The notes: generated by a model from the letters alone, not told the origin. Counted from the first letter of the stretch, positions 1-9,576 are shown. The stretch is 64,000 nucleotides of DNA from Flavobacteriales bacterium (GCA_020635515.1 JACJZS010000002.1:558001-622000), one strand, 5' to 3'. Numbers and translations: made by a program.

Positions 1-238
1 ACGCATTAGGATTAAATGGAGAATAGACTTTAGAACTTTTCTCTTGTTTTTGTTCCTCTAAAGTATCTTGTTCTAATTTATAAACGAGTAATTCTTGAGC
101 AATTTGAGAACCTTTATCACTAGTAGAATAATAATTTTTATCTACATACATATACGCATGAATCAAAACAATACAAATAGATAGACTTAAAATCCCTAAC
201 TGTTGACTTCTAATTATACGAATCCGTGGAGTTTTCAT
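1..238 (-). CDS. Helix-hairpin-helix domain protein, N-terminal part (runs off window)
   Basis: An open frame starts with ATG at 238 and runs leftward out of the window without a stop; 79 residues are visible. It begins MKTPRIRIIR, has one hydrophobic segment at about residues 15-32, then a charged stretch ending in YSPFNPN. In Bacteroidota, a short membrane-anchored protein with a [Y/F]xFNPN motif is usually the start of a ComEA-like helix-hairpin-helix DNA-binding protein; the HhH repeats themselves would lie outside this window. The gene starts 5 bases downstream of the symporter stop, so the two are probably co-transcribed. The assignment rests on this short motif and the general layout only. 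Confidence 0.55.
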   Translation of the reverse strand, partial: MKTPRIRIIRSQQLGILSLSICIVLIHAYMYVDKNYYSTSDKGSQIAQELLVYKLEQDTLEEQKQEKSSKVYSPFNPNA

Positions 239-243
239 TAAAA

Positions 244-1854
244 CTAATCTTCTTCTTTTTCTGTAATTGCTTTTATATATTTTCTAACTTCCTCTTTTAC
301 TTTTGGAAATAAAATAAACAATCCTATAATATTAGGAATTGCCATTGCAAAAATCATTGCATCTGAGAAATTAATTACCGAATCTAATTCAATTGCAGCA
401 CCTAAAATAATCATTAAACAAAAAATGATTTTAAATGTATAATCTGATTTCTTTGACCTCCCAAAAACATACATCCAACTTTGTAACCCATAGTAAGACC
501 AAGAAAGCATCGTAGAAAATGCGAACATAAATACTGCAACAGTTAGCACATAAGGGAACCAAGGCAATACTTTAGCAAATGCTCTAGAAGTAGCTAAAAC
601 TCCATCAATTTCTTTCACACCGTATTGCATAACAGTACCATCTGTATTGGTAAGAATAATTACTAATGCTGTAATAGTACAAACAACAACAGTATCTATA
701 AACGGACCTAAAAGCGCTACTAAACCTTCTGACGCAGGAAACCTTGTTTTTACTGCAGAGTGAGCAATACTTGCCGAACCGACACCTGCTTCATTAGAGA
801 AAACGGCACGCTGAAAACCAATAAACATTACTCCTATAACTCCTCCTGCAATTCCTTCGGGATTAAATGCTCCATCTATTATTTGACTAAAAGCAAATCC
901 TATTTTATCAAAATTAAGAATCAAAATAACAATTGCCGCTAAAAAATAAATTCCAATCATAAATGGAACTATTCTTTCTGCAATTTTCCCGATTCGTTTT
1001 ACACCTCCTATAATAACAATCCCAACTAATATAGATAAAAACAATCCGAAAACTGCTCCAGCAGAAGCAGATTCTAAATGAACAATTGAATTAAACTGTT
1101 TTGCTGCTTGATTTGCTTGAAACATATTCCCTGCACCTAAAGATCCGCCTACACACATAATTGCAAAAAACACAGCTAGAATTTTCCCTAACTTTTCTAA
1201 TTTAAATTCTTTTAAGCCTTTAGAAAGGTAGTACATAGGACCTCCATAAATGGTTCCGTCTTTTTCTACATCTCTATACTTCACACCTAAGGTGCATTCT
1301 ACAAACTTAGAACTCATTCCTACCAATCCTGCCAAAATCATCCACAATGTAGCTCCTGGCCCTCCTAATGAAAGAGCTATAGCAACACCCGCTATATTCC
1401 CTAAACCTACTGTTGCCGATAGTGCAGCTGTAAACGCCTGAAAGTGTGAAACCTCCCCTATTGCTCCTTCTACTCTAATTGTCTCTATAGAATCTCCACC
1501 TGGAGTTACATCTCCTTTCATAGGAGCCACTGTTACATGATCTATATTGTCATAATGTCCTTTGGCAACCTTAACACCCGTAATAAAATACCTAATGTTA
1601 GGAAATTTAAAAATAAGAGTAAATAAAAATCCTGTTAGGAATAAAACAATAACAACTAAAGGCACTTCTACGCCTTTTGCTACTTCTACAGAATAAAAAA
1701 TAAATCCACTCCATGCATCAGAAATAGGTTTAAACCAATCATCAAAAGTGCTGTCCAGTCCTTTTTTAGATTCTTGGGAAAGAAGTAATGTTGAAATTAA
1801 TAAAGCAATTGGCGTAAATACGTTTTTTCTGATGTAAAGATTAAAATCTCGCAT
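244..1854 (-). CDS. Sodium:alanine symporter family protein (AGCS)
   Basis: A 536-residue integral membrane protein of the alanine-or-glycine:cation symporter family, expected to import alanine or glycine with sodium across the inner membrane. The family signature is clear at about residues 140-215: GLGNIAGVAIALSLGGPGA followed by an SSKFVECTLGVKYR stretch. About ten hydrophobic segments follow, with a conserved FSNEAGVGSASIAH region in the second half. The N-terminus carries an extension of about 50 residues ahead of the first core helix, which is common in Bacteroidota members. The start ATG at 1854 is the first in frame and gives a full-length family member. Which amino acid is carried cannot be read from sequence. 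Confidence 0.9.
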   Translation of the reverse strand: MRDFNLYIRKNVFTPIALLISTLLLSQESKKGLDSTFDDWFKPISDAWSGFIFYSVEVAKGVEVPLVVIVLFLTGFLFTLIFKFPNIRYFITGVKVAKGHYDNIDHVTVAPMKGDVTPGGDSIETIRVEGAIGEVSHFQAFTAALSATVGLGNIAGVAIALSLGGPGATLWMILAGLVGMSSKFVECTLGVKYRDVEKDGTIYGGPMYYLSKGLKEFKLEKLGKILAVFFAIMCVGGSLGAGNMFQANQAAKQFNSIVHLESASAGAVFGLFLSILVGIVIIGGVKRIGKIAERIVPFMIGIYFLAAIVILILNFDKIGFAFSQIIDGAFNPEGIAGGVIGVMFIGFQRAVFSNEAGVGSASIAHSAVKTRFPASEGLVALLGPFIDTVVVCTITALVIILTNTDGTVMQYGVKEIDGVLATSRAFAKVLPWFPYVLTVAVFMFAFSTMLSWSYYGLQSWMYVFGRSKKSDYTFKIIFCLMIILGAAIELDSVINFSDAMIFAMAIPNIIGLFILFPKVKEEVRKYIKAITEKEED

Positions 1855-1933
1855 AAATGGTAATTAATTTTAAAATCAGTGACAAATTAACTAAAAATTA
1901 TGCGGAACAACAAACTACTCAAAATTTGAACAT

Positions 1934-1964
1934 AAAAAAAATGCTTCACAAAATTTGCAAAGCA
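1934..1964 (-). terminator. Rho-independent terminator after rpsO
   Basis: On the minus strand a stem with 5-bp arms (TGCTT at 1942-1946, AAGCA at 1960-1964) and a 13-base loop is followed by eight T (1934-1941). It lies just downstream of the rpsO stop. The stem is short, so it is modest in strength. Confidence 0.55.
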
Positions 1965-1986
1965 CTTAATCGAAGTTTTTCAACTT

Positions 1987-2256
1987 TTATTTTCTAATTC
2001 CTAAATCTGCAATTATAGACCTGTATCTCTCTATATCTTTTGCTTTTAGGTAATCTAATAATCTTCTTCTTTTACCTACCAATTTTACCAATGACTTTTC
2101 GGTATTAAAGTCTTTTTTGTTACTTTTTAAATGTCCTGTTAAATGCTGAATTCTATACGTAAATAGAGCTATTTGACCTTCTGAAGATCCAGTATCGGTT
2201 TCTGACTTACCGTACTTTCCAAAAATTTCTTTCTTTTTTTCTACTGTTAAATACAT
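1987..2256 (-). CDS. rpsO: 30S ribosomal protein S15
   Basis: An 89-residue protein with the typical S15 layout: MYLTVEKKKEIFGKYG at the start, the TDTGSSEGQIALFTYRI motif at residues 19-36, and the LVGKRRRLLDYL rRNA-binding helix near residues 59-71. S15 binds 16S rRNA early in assembly of the small-subunit platform. The length equals the family norm. It has its own Bacteroidota-type promoter upstream (2296-2326) and a hairpin terminator downstream, so it appears to be a single-gene unit. S15 often represses its own translation through its leader; the leader here is about 35 nt and no pseudoknot was recognised. Confidence 0.98.
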   Translation of the reverse strand: MYLTVEKKKEIFGKYGKSETDTGSSEGQIALFTYRIQHLTGHLKSNKKDFNTEKSLVKLVGKRRRLLDYLKAKDIERYRSIIADLGIRK

Positions 2257-2295
2257 TCCAATATTGTTTTTAAATGATTATTATGTATGAGCCCG

Positions 2296-2326
2296 CAAAT
2301 GTATAGCATTATTTTTAATCTCACAA
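2296..2326 (-). promoter_or_regulatory. Promoter for rpsO
   Basis: On the minus strand TTG (2324-2326), 20 bases, then TACATTTG (2296-2303) match the Bacteroidota -33/-7 consensus TTG-N19..22-TAnnTTTG. The ATG lies 39 bases downstream. Confidence 0.75.
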
Positions 2327-2437
2327 ATTAATTTAAACTTCTGAAAATTAAATCCCTAACAAAAATCATTCTTAATTATTTCAAAAAAGGTGTATACAAA
2401 ACATTATTTTTTTTGTAACTTTACAAAAAATTAAACA

Positions 2438-5245
2438 ATGATTAAACGACTCTTTTTATTTATCATTCTTGTATGTGGACTTAGCAGTAAAGGGCAAGTG
2501 CATACTTCTTACTTGTGGCATTTACACCAACCTACTTATTGGGGAGATGTTAGCCAGAAAAATCCCAATCGTTACCAAATAGTAAAAGAATCTCAAGATT
2601 TAAAACTATCTGGTGCAAATAATGACATCAACGGATTAGCTCACCCTACTAATAATTTAGAAGAAATTTTTGGTGCGGGAGATAGAGTAAATGCTTACCA
2701 ACACGGAACGAAAAATTCCATAGCATCTATCCAAGACCTCCCAGAAGCAGGAGCTCAAATAACCTACGGAGGTTCACTGATGGAAAACGTTGAAGACCTT
2801 GCACAGGCAAATCAATGGGGATACTATCCTGCTTGGAAAGATAATATTATTACCGCTAAAGGGTGGCAAACTTCTGGAGGACACCCAAGAATGGAAGTGG
2901 TTTCTTTTACAATGCACCATTCTCTTTCTCCGCTTTTAAGCGACAGGGCGTTAAAAAAAGAAATTTTAGCTCATCAATACTACTCAAAACAACTTTTTGG
3001 AACTCATGATTCCAAAGGATACTGGCCGGCAGAATGTTCTTTTTCTGAAAGAATAATTAAAACCTTAACTGAATGCGGAATAGAATGGTCTGTAATTGCA
3101 AATAGTCACTTGGCTCGTACTTTATCCGATTATCCTGTTCAAGCGGGAACAGGAGGTTCTATGTGTGATTATCCGAATAAAGCGGATCAAGTATCCACAA
3201 CAGGAGGAACATGGTTTTCTGCACAAAAAGATGCTAGAGGAGGACAATTTTCGATTCCTTACTCTTTTCTACCACATAAAGCAAAATATGTAGACCCTGA
3301 AAGTGGACAAGAGTATAAAATCACGGTAGTGCCTATGGCAGATTATGAAAGTTATCTAGATGGTTACTCTCCTATAGGTGTAAATGAAATTGATAGAATT
3401 GCCGCAGTAAGTTCTTCAAGACCTCCATTAGTTTTACTTGCTCATGACGGAGATAATGCTTGGGGAGGAGGAGATGCCTATTATAATCAATCCGTTACTA
3501 ATTTCTCTCATGCAGCAGCATCTAGCGGATATGTCCCAACAACTATTCCTCAATATTTAGCGGATCACCCAGTTCCTGAAAATGATGTTGTACACGTAGA
3601 AGATGGATCTTGGGTAAATGCAGATAGTGATTTTGGACACCCTCAGTTTGTAAACTGGATATGGCCTTTGTATGACCCAACCACTAAAAAATTCAACCCT
3701 GAAGGCTGGACAGAAGACATGATGAATCAAGCAATTACTACCGCTGGGGAACATCATGCAATTATGGCCGAAGATTTAGAAGGAGGAAATCTTAGAATTT
3801 CTGAAATTGTGAATCCAACTTCTAGTATTTCTCCTGCTGAAAAAGCTTGGCATTTTATGATGGCTAGTTACGATTCAGGGAATGCCTACTATGGATTAGC
3901 AGAAGACTTAGAAATTAAAACAACTTTAGGAACCAATAGATGTGTACAGTTTGCTCAACCTACCATTGATGCTCACCCAGGAGTTGATAATACAAAACCT
4001 TCTGTTTTTATACCTCAACGTTGGCCTTATAATCCTGGCGAAATAGGTTTTGGAGCTCCTTATTCATACAAAGAAACTTTAAATCCTGCAGATTTTACTG
4101 TTTATACCTTCGCATATGATTACAGTGGAATCCAAAAAGCAGAACTAAAATATAGATTAGATAATGACGGAACCAATAATTTAAATACTAATGACAACGA
4201 AACCTATGCAGGAGGTGCCGATGTAGGAAGTTGGATTACTTTACCGATGACAGAAAGAATTTTCCCTAAAGGAAATATTACTAATGCTCCTCAAGCAGAT
4301 TTATACATGTTACCAGACGTTATTGCTAATCAATACCATGCAGAGATTGCTGGTGTATCAGAAAAATTAGTCGACTATTACGTTGAAGTTACTGATAACA
4401 AAGGAAACGTCACTAAATCTAAAATTCAACATGTTTGGGTAGGAAAAAACTTAAATGTTTCTCCTAATATAACGTTTAGTCCTTCTACAAATTATTCTAC
4501 AGACCCTATAGATGTTACAATTACTGCTAATGACTCCTCTGACCCAAATCCTACTATTTATTACACAACTGATGGAAGTACACCTACAACGTCTTCTCCA
4601 TCTGCCGTTAAAACCATAACACTAAACATTAGCTCTACTACTACCATCAATGTATTGGCAGTTGATAACGAAGGAAATCAATCCACAGCATCTCAAAAAT
4701 ATACTGTTGGTGATGTTCCCACTATTACGCTATACTTCAAGCCTCCATCTGGAAGCTCTGGAATACCTAATATATACGCTTGGACAACTACCGATAGTGT
4801 AACTACCGAATATGTTGGTGGATGGCCAGGAACTGCTATGGAAGCTGATTCTAACGGTTGGTACAAATATACCATTACAGGAGTATCTAACGTAAACGTT
4901 ATTTTTAATGGTTCTTTTGGACAAACGGCTAATCTAGAAAATATAACCACAGACTCTTGGTACGACGGAGATTTAGGGAAATTTGTACTTTCTGTTGATG
5001 ATACTTCCGTGGAAAATGCTGATTTTGTAATTTATCCTAATCCTACTTCCGATGGAATCATAAGCATTAAATCCAATGATAATTTTGATGTATTTGGAAT
5101 TTATGGAATGAATGGAGATTTACTTTTAAATGGAAAAATAACTAATAACAAAATTGATTTTTCTAGACTTCCAAAAGGAATATACTACATAAAATTACTA
5201 AATCTAGACAAAAAGATAGTACTGAAAAAAGTTATCTATAAATAA
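2438..5245 (+). CDS. Secreted GH57 alpha-amylase-type glycoside hydrolase with CBM and T9SS sorting domain
   Basis: A 935-residue multidomain secreted enzyme, probably cleaving alpha-glucans. Residues 1-20 are a signal peptide ending SSKGQ. The catalytic part (about 22-520) has GH57 landmarks: LWHLHQP near residue 27, WPAECSF at 196-202 with E199 as candidate nucleophile, and LLAHDGDNAWGG at about 333-342 with D337 or D339 as candidate acid/base. Residues about 675-755 resemble a chitobiase/hexosaminidase C-terminal fold (YYTTDGSTP). Residues about 765-845 resemble a starch-binding CBM26-type module (IYAWTT, YVGGWPG, NGWYKY). The last 75 residues are a type A T9SS sorting domain (VIYPNPTSDG ... 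LPKGIYYIKL), so the protein should cross the outer membrane through the gliding-linked secretion system. It stands alone between a weak promoter and a terminator. The substrate is inferred. Confidence 0.85.
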   Translation: MIKRLFLFIILVCGLSSKGQVHTSYLWHLHQPTYWGDVSQKNPNRYQIVKESQDLKLSGANNDINGLAHPTNNLEEIFGAGDRVNAYQHGTKNSIASIQDLPEAGAQITYGGSLMENVEDLAQANQWGYYPAWKDNIITAKGWQTSGGHPRMEVVSFTMHHSLSPLLSDRALKKEILAHQYYSKQLFGTHDSKGYWPAECSFSERIIKTLTECGIEWSVIANSHLARTLSDYPVQAGTGGSMCDYPNKADQVSTTGGTWFSAQKDARGGQFSIPYSFLPHKAKYVDPESGQEYKITVVPMADYESYLDGYSPIGVNEIDRIAAVSSSRPPLVLLAHDGDNAWGGGDAYYNQSVTNFSHAAASSGYVPTTIPQYLADHPVPENDVVHVEDGSWVNADSDFGHPQFVNWIWPLYDPTTKKFNPEGWTEDMMNQAITTAGEHHAIMAEDLEGGNLRISEIVNPTSSISPAEKAWHFMMASYDSGNAYYGLAEDLEIKTTLGTNRCVQFAQPTIDAHPGVDNTKPSVFIPQRWPYNPGEIGFGAPYSYKETLNPADFTVYTFAYDYSGIQKAELKYRLDNDGTNNLNTNDNETYAGGADVGSWITLPMTERIFPKGNITNAPQADLYMLPDVIANQYHAEIAGVSEKLVDYYVEVTDNKGNVTKSKIQHVWVGKNLNVSPNITFSPSTNYSTDPIDVTITANDSSDPNPTIYYTTDGSTPTTSSPSAVKTITLNISSTTTINVLAVDNEGNQSTASQKYTVGDVPTITLYFKPPSGSSGIPNIYAWTTTDSVTTEYVGGWPGTAMEADSNGWYKYTITGVSNVNVIFNGSFGQTANLENITTDSWYDGDLGKFVLSVDDTSVENADFVIYPNPTSDGIISIKSNDNFDVFGIYGMNGDLLLNGKITNNKIDFSRLPKGIYYIKLLNLDKKIVLKKVIYK

Positions 5246-5266
5246 CTCAAACTAAAAAATAGTATC

Positions 5267-5307
5267 AAATAAAGGAGAAACTAACACCATAGCTTTCTCC
5301 TTTATTT
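5267..5307 (+). terminator. Terminator after the GH57 gene
   Basis: Perfect 14-bp inverted repeat, AAATAAAGGAGAAA (5267-5280) and its complement (5294-5307), with a 13-base loop. The right arm is itself T-rich and followed by CTTTTT. It lies 22 bases after the stop codon. Confidence 0.75.
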
Positions 5308-5427
5308 CTTTTTAAGAAAGATTTAACATGATTTTAGGTGCTCTTATTTTTCTATATCAATGCTTTTTAGCATATTTGCAAACTCGTATTCTGCACGAAA
5401 AGAGCATAAAGAATATACCATAAAAGA

Positions 5428-6687
5428 ATGACAAATAAACTTATACTTTTCTCGCTTTTTATTAGCTCCTATATTTTTACTCAAAACGTATCTATATCTC
5501 CTTATTCTTCAGGAGGATTAGGTGAGTATAAATTTGATAACAATGCTACATTAAACTCCATGGGAGGAATAGGATCTGCTTATACTAGTGAACTTGGAAA
5601 TGAAGTCAACTTTACCAACCCTGCAGCCAACTCAACTCTTTTTTATACTACTTTTAATTTAGGAGTTAATTCTGACTTATATAATTTAGAATCAAAGAAT
5701 ACCTCATCAAAAAAATCATCTTCGTATGTTTCAAACCTTTCTTTAGGTTTTCCTATAAATGATAAAATTAAATTTGGAGTTGGATTTCAACCTTATACAG
5801 GAACAGGATACAACATCAAATACGAAACCACTAACGAACCTAGTTCTATATCTAAATTTACAGGTAATGGAGGTTTAAACTCACTTCATACCATTACGTC
5901 ATACTCTATAAATAAAAAATTAAGCATCGGTGTTCGTCTAAATTATATTTTTGGAAATACCGAAAAAACACAAGAGATAAATGTTGAAAATTCAGATTTG
6001 ATAAAATCAAAACAACTGGATTACGACCAAAAAACATTCCAAATAACTCCTGGTTTTACATACAACACCAAACTGGGAAAAAATCACAAAATAAACTTTG
6101 GAGGAACTTATGGGATTTCATCTAACCTAAATACTGATTTTAACTTAAAAAGCTCTACCTACTATTACCTTCCGAGTGGAGAAAAGTATAACGAAAGTAT
6201 TTTAGAAGAGTATACTCAAAAAGTAAACACTAAATTCCCTGCAAATTATACTCTTGGAGTTTCTGTAGGAAAAGAACAAAAATGGATGCTTGGTTTGGAG
6301 TATAAAAATAGAGATTTAGGTGTTACGAAATTACCTGAAGAAAGTTTTTCTCTTTCTAATCAATCAAGAATTGCCTTAGGAGGTTGGGTTATTCCAAATA
6401 GAAACAGTTATAAAAGTTATTTTTCTAGAGCAACCTATCGTTTCGGAACCTACTACGAAAAAACTGGAGTTGCCTACAACGGACAAGATATAAATCAATT
6501 TGGCATAAATTTTGGAATTGGATTACCTGTAGGAAATACGCAAAACAATCCTTCAATGCTAAACATAGGATTTGAATTAGGAAGACGAGGAAATTTAGAA
6601 AACGGATTGTTTCGTGAGAATTTTGGAAAAATCAAAATTGGATTTAATTTAAACAATAGATGGTTTACAAAAGTAAAATACAACTAA
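5428..6687 (+). CDS. Outer-membrane beta-barrel protein (OmpP1/FadL-like)
   Basis: A 419-residue protein with a signal peptide (MTNKLILFSLFISSYIFTQ, cleavage after about residue 19) followed by alternating hydrophobic/polar strands typical of an outer-membrane barrel. The mature N-terminus reads SPYSSGGLGEY and then LNSMGGIGSAY...NFTNPAA, a pattern seen in Bacteroidota OmpP1/FadL-type proteins, which move hydrophobic compounds or are simply abundant porin-like proteins. The end reads IKIGFNLNNRWF, a plausible terminal strand. It heads a tight cluster with a TPR protein, an LptC-like lipoprotein and pssA, pointing to envelope biogenesis. The substrate is unknown and the FadL link is by pattern only. 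Confidence 0.7.
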   Translation: MTNKLILFSLFISSYIFTQNVSISPYSSGGLGEYKFDNNATLNSMGGIGSAYTSELGNEVNFTNPAANSTLFYTTFNLGVNSDLYNLESKNTSSKKSSSYVSNLSLGFPINDKIKFGVGFQPYTGTGYNIKYETTNEPSSISKFTGNGGLNSLHTITSYSINKKLSIGVRLNYIFGNTEKTQEINVENSDLIKSKQLDYDQKTFQITPGFTYNTKLGKNHKINFGGTYGISSNLNTDFNLKSSTYYYLPSGEKYNESILEEYTQKVNTKFPANYTLGVSVGKEQKWMLGLEYKNRDLGVTKLPEESFSLSNQSRIALGGWVIPNRNSYKSYFSRATYRFGTYYEKTGVAYNGQDINQFGINFGIGLPVGNTQNNPSMLNIGFELGRRGNLENGLFRENFGKIKIGFNLNNRWFTKVKYN

Positions 6688-6698
6688 AAAAAACTACC

Positions 6699-8207
6699 AT
6701 GAACTCTACTAACTGTAAAAATACTTATATGGAACGTATATCAACAAATTCTAAGAAGTTTTATTCTATACTATTTGTTATAGGATTCTCACTTATCACA
6801 AATGCACAACAAGTAAGTGACGATGTGTGTAATGCTTTATACAAAGAGTACGAGCATTTATATCACGCAAAAAAATACAAAGAAGCTTTTCCTAGTTGGG
6901 AACAAACATTCGAAAAGTGTCCTACATATACAAAGAATATTTACGGACATGGAGATGAGATACTTACCTATATGATTCAAAACTCTACTGGAGCGGAACA
7001 GCAAAAATACAAAGATTTAATCGTGAAACTTTATGATGTACGTGTGAAAAGTTTTGATGATTTAAAGCTTTTTAACGAAGGAGAAAAGTATAATAAAATG
7101 TATACTTACCAAAACTACCAAGATCCTGTTGCGTTATTTAAAGATTTTTCTAGAGTATTCAAAAAAGCAAACGAAACCGATGAAAAAATGTCTGGTCAAG
7201 CGTTATACTCTTTCTTTAATTTAGGACAATATTTATACTCAAATCAAGGGATTTCTGTAGATGACTACATAGATATGTATTTTGATGCCAAAACAGCTGC
7301 AGAAAAAAATATTGAAATCCGTAGTAATATTATAGGTCCTTTAGTTGTAAAAGAGGAAGGTATTAAAGATATAAATGGAAACGACTCTATTCAAGCAAAA
7401 CCATTATCTTTAAGTGAAAGAAAAATTATGGATCAAGCTAAGGCATACAAAGATTATTTTGTTCAAATAGACTCAATTTTTGCTTACAGCTTTAATAATA
7501 GCTTAACTAAAGAAGCTGCAGTATCATTGTACGAAAAACAATTTGAAGAGAAAAAGAAAGATACCGTTTGGGTTGCAAATGCATACAGTATGCTTAAACA
7601 TAAAGATGCAACTGACTTACCTATCTACGACAAAGTACTTAAAAAAATGATTGAGTTCTATCCTCCTAAAAAAACATCTACTGGAACAGTCGCTTCTACT
7701 GGAGGTTCAAGTGGTGGATTTAATAACGACGAAGCATTGGCATACAGTTACTTAAAAAAAGGACAATACAGTAGTGCTATCAGCTCATTTAACAGTGCAA
7801 TAGCTAATACGTCTAACAGTTCTAAACAAGGAGAATTATACTATTACCTAGCATACGCTTATTTTAAATCAGGAAATTTAGGAGCTACAAAATCAAATGC
7901 AATAAAAGCGGCAAGATTAAAAGCAGGATATGGAGCTCCTTACATACTTATCGCTCAAGCATATGCAAAAGGTGCTGGAAGTTGTGGTTCCAATACATTT
8001 GAGAAAAAAGCAGTTTATTGGGCAGCAGCAGACATGGCGGCAAAAGCAGGTAGAATTGATGGTAGTGTAGCAGGAGATGCAAGAAAAACCGCAAACTATT
8101 ACAATTCGTTAGCACCTTCTAGTCAAGAAATTTTTACCACAGGTAAAAAGAAAGGTCAAACTATGAGAATCAATTGTTGGATAAACGAAACCGTTACTAT
8201 TCGATAA
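6699..8207 (+). CDS. Tetratricopeptide repeat protein, exported
   Basis: The frame is open from 6660, but ATG at 6699 is preferred: it lies 12 bases after the previous stop instead of overlapping it. This gives 502 residues. Another ATG at 6729 would give a tighter signal peptide (MERISTNSKKFYSILFVIGF, ending TNAQ). The N-terminal half is helical with a motif DDVCNALYKEYEHLYHAKKY. A TPR pair is clear near the C-terminus: ALAYSYLKKGQYSSAISSFN and LYYYLAYAYFKSGNLGATKS. A Gly/Ser/Thr-rich linker separates the halves. It ends directly against lptC (stop at 8207, ATG at 8208). TPR proteins bind partners; its position between a barrel protein and LptC suggests a periplasmic role in outer-membrane assembly, which is inference. 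Confidence 0.75.
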   Translation: MNSTNCKNTYMERISTNSKKFYSILFVIGFSLITNAQQVSDDVCNALYKEYEHLYHAKKYKEAFPSWEQTFEKCPTYTKNIYGHGDEILTYMIQNSTGAEQQKYKDLIVKLYDVRVKSFDDLKLFNEGEKYNKMYTYQNYQDPVALFKDFSRVFKKANETDEKMSGQALYSFFNLGQYLYSNQGISVDDYIDMYFDAKTAAEKNIEIRSNIIGPLVVKEEGIKDINGNDSIQAKPLSLSERKIMDQAKAYKDYFVQIDSIFAYSFNNSLTKEAAVSLYEKQFEEKKKDTVWVANAYSMLKHKDATDLPIYDKVLKKMIEFYPPKKTSTGTVASTGGSSGGFNNDEALAYSYLKKGQYSSAISSFNSAIANTSNSSKQGELYYYLAYAYFKSGNLGATKSNAIKAARLKAGYGAPYILIAQAYAKGAGSCGSNTFEKKAVYWAAADMAAKAGRIDGSVAGDARKTANYYNSLAPSSQEIFTTGKKKGQTMRINCWINETVTIR

Positions 8208-8783
8208 ATGAAACTAAATATAAACACATTACTAATTCAAGCAGTTCTATTGGGAACTGCTTGTTTGTTTACTATTTCTTGTGAAAAAGAAGTTGTAAAT
8301 AATACCATAAAAAACAAAAAAAACATTCCTTCCGAGAAAATATACAACGCAAAAATTACCGAAAAAGATTCAGGAAGAATTAAATATCATCTTACTGCTC
8401 CACTTATAGAAAAATATGGTTTTCTAGAAACACCTGTTACTTTATTTAGAAAAGGCGTGCATATCACATTCTTTAAACCCGATTCTTCTAGTAGTAGTTT
8501 ACGAGCAGATTATGCAAAAGTAATTGAAGATAAAAAGTGGTACGAAGCAAGAGGAAATGTAGTAGCAATAACTCCCGATGGTGATACTATGCGTGCAAAT
8601 TCTTTTTACTACAATAAAAAAACAGGAAAAATATTCACTAAAGACACTGTTACTATTCATCGTTTAGACAATAGTATTATATTTGCTAATCACGGATTGG
8701 AAGCTTGTGATGACTTTTCATGTTATAAACTATTTGAAAATAAAAATTCCGAAATTTATTTAAAAGATCAATTACCTAAATGA
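8208..8783 (+). CDS. lptC: LPS export ABC transporter periplasmic protein LptC-like lipoprotein
   Basis: A 191-residue lipoprotein with lipobox FTISC (Cys at about residue 25). The mature part carries the LptC beta-jellyroll pattern: KIYNAKITEKDSGRIKYHL, then ADYAKVIEDKKWYEARGNVV, then DTMRANSFYYNKKTGKIFT and an FANHGLEACDDFSCY end. LptC passes lipopolysaccharide from the LptBFG transporter to the LptA bridge; Bacteroidota versions are lipid-anchored like this one. The ATG follows the TPR stop without a gap, and its stop overlaps the pssA start by 4 bases (ATGA), so the three genes are translationally linked. Length fits the family. Confidence 0.85.
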   Translation: MKLNINTLLIQAVLLGTACLFTISCEKEVVNNTIKNKKNIPSEKIYNAKITEKDSGRIKYHLTAPLIEKYGFLETPVTLFRKGVHITFFKPDSSSSSLRADYAKVIEDKKWYEARGNVVAITPDGDTMRANSFYYNKKTGKIFTKDTVTIHRLDNSIIFANHGLEACDDFSCYKLFENKNSEIYLKDQLPK

Positions 8784-9469
8784 GACTATTCAGCATTCCA
8801 AATATCTTAACATTACTCAATTTACTTTCTGGAAGCATTGCTTGCATACTTACTATTCAAGGAGAAAATGCTCATGTTCTCTTGTATTTTTTGATTGGTA
8901 GTTTGATTTTGGATTTCCTTGATGGTTTTGTAGCTCGATTAACAAAACAATACAGCGATATTGGAAAAGAATTAGATTCTCTTGCCGATGTTATTTCTTT
9001 TGGTTTGTTTCCTGGATTATTGATATTTAGACTTTTAGGAGGAATAATAAGTCTAGATTCGCTTCTTCCTATAATTGGATTATTAGTTCCTTTGTTCTCT
9101 GCTCTTCGTTTAGCTAAATTTAATATTGATACCGAACAAGCACTTTACTTTAAGGGATTGAATACGCCTACCAACGCCATATTGATATTCTCTCTATTTT
9201 ATCTGTATGAACAACAGCAAGTTCAGTGGATTCAAAACATATACTTTTTGATTGTACTTGTTATTTTATCTTGCATTTTATTGATTTCTAATATACCAAT
9301 GTTGTCTTTAAAATTTAAAGGTACATCTTGGAAAGAAAATCAAATCATTTATTTATTTCTGATTTTTTGTCTAATTCTTCTTACTCTACTTCAAATATAT
9401 GCTGTTCCAATTCTAGTAGTAGCTTATATTTTAATTTCGATTGTTTTTAAATCCAAAATTGTACGATAA
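8780..9469 (+). CDS. pssA: CDP-diacylglycerol--serine O-phosphatidyltransferase
   Basis: A 229-residue integral membrane enzyme. The CDP-alcohol phosphatidyltransferase signature DGx2ARx8Gx3Dx3D is perfect: D48 and G49, A52 and R53, G62, D66 and D70, with the catalytic aspartates intact. About six hydrophobic helices follow the fold of this family. With serine as acceptor it makes phosphatidylserine, the precursor of phosphatidylethanolamine; the Bacteroidota copy with this N-terminus (IPNILTLLNLLSGSIA) is usually pssA. The start overlaps the lptC stop by 4 bases. Phosphatidylglycerophosphate synthase is the main alternative but normally looks different at the N-terminus. Confidence 0.88.
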   Translation: MRLFSIPNILTLLNLLSGSIACILTIQGENAHVLLYFLIGSLILDFLDGFVARLTKQYSDIGKELDSLADVISFGLFPGLLIFRLLGGIISLDSLLPIIGLLVPLFSALRLAKFNIDTEQALYFKGLNTPTNAILIFSLFYLYEQQQVQWIQNIYFLIVLVILSCILLISNIPMLSLKFKGTSWKENQIIYLFLIFCLILLTLLQIYAVPILVVAYILISIVFKSKIVR

Positions 9470-9541
9470 CATCTTTGTTTTACGTTTGCTTTTTTTATAA
9501 ATTATACTGATAATTTACCTTTATTTTAGAACTAAATTAAT

Positions 9542-9549
9542 TACTTTTG
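9542..9549 (+). promoter_or_regulatory. -7 promoter element before the DUF3857 gene
   Basis: TACTTTTG matches TAnnTTTG and lies 27 bases before the ATG at 9577. No clear TTG element was found at the expected distance. The element also shows that an upstream TTG codon at 9547 cannot be the start. Confidence 0.5.
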
Positions 9550-9576
9550 CGATTATTTTATTTAAATATAATTGCC

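Noticed and set aside
9547..9576. Upstream TTG start for the DUF3857 protein
   Set aside because: The codon lies within the TACTTTTG promoter element and the ATG at 9577 begins a clean signal peptide.
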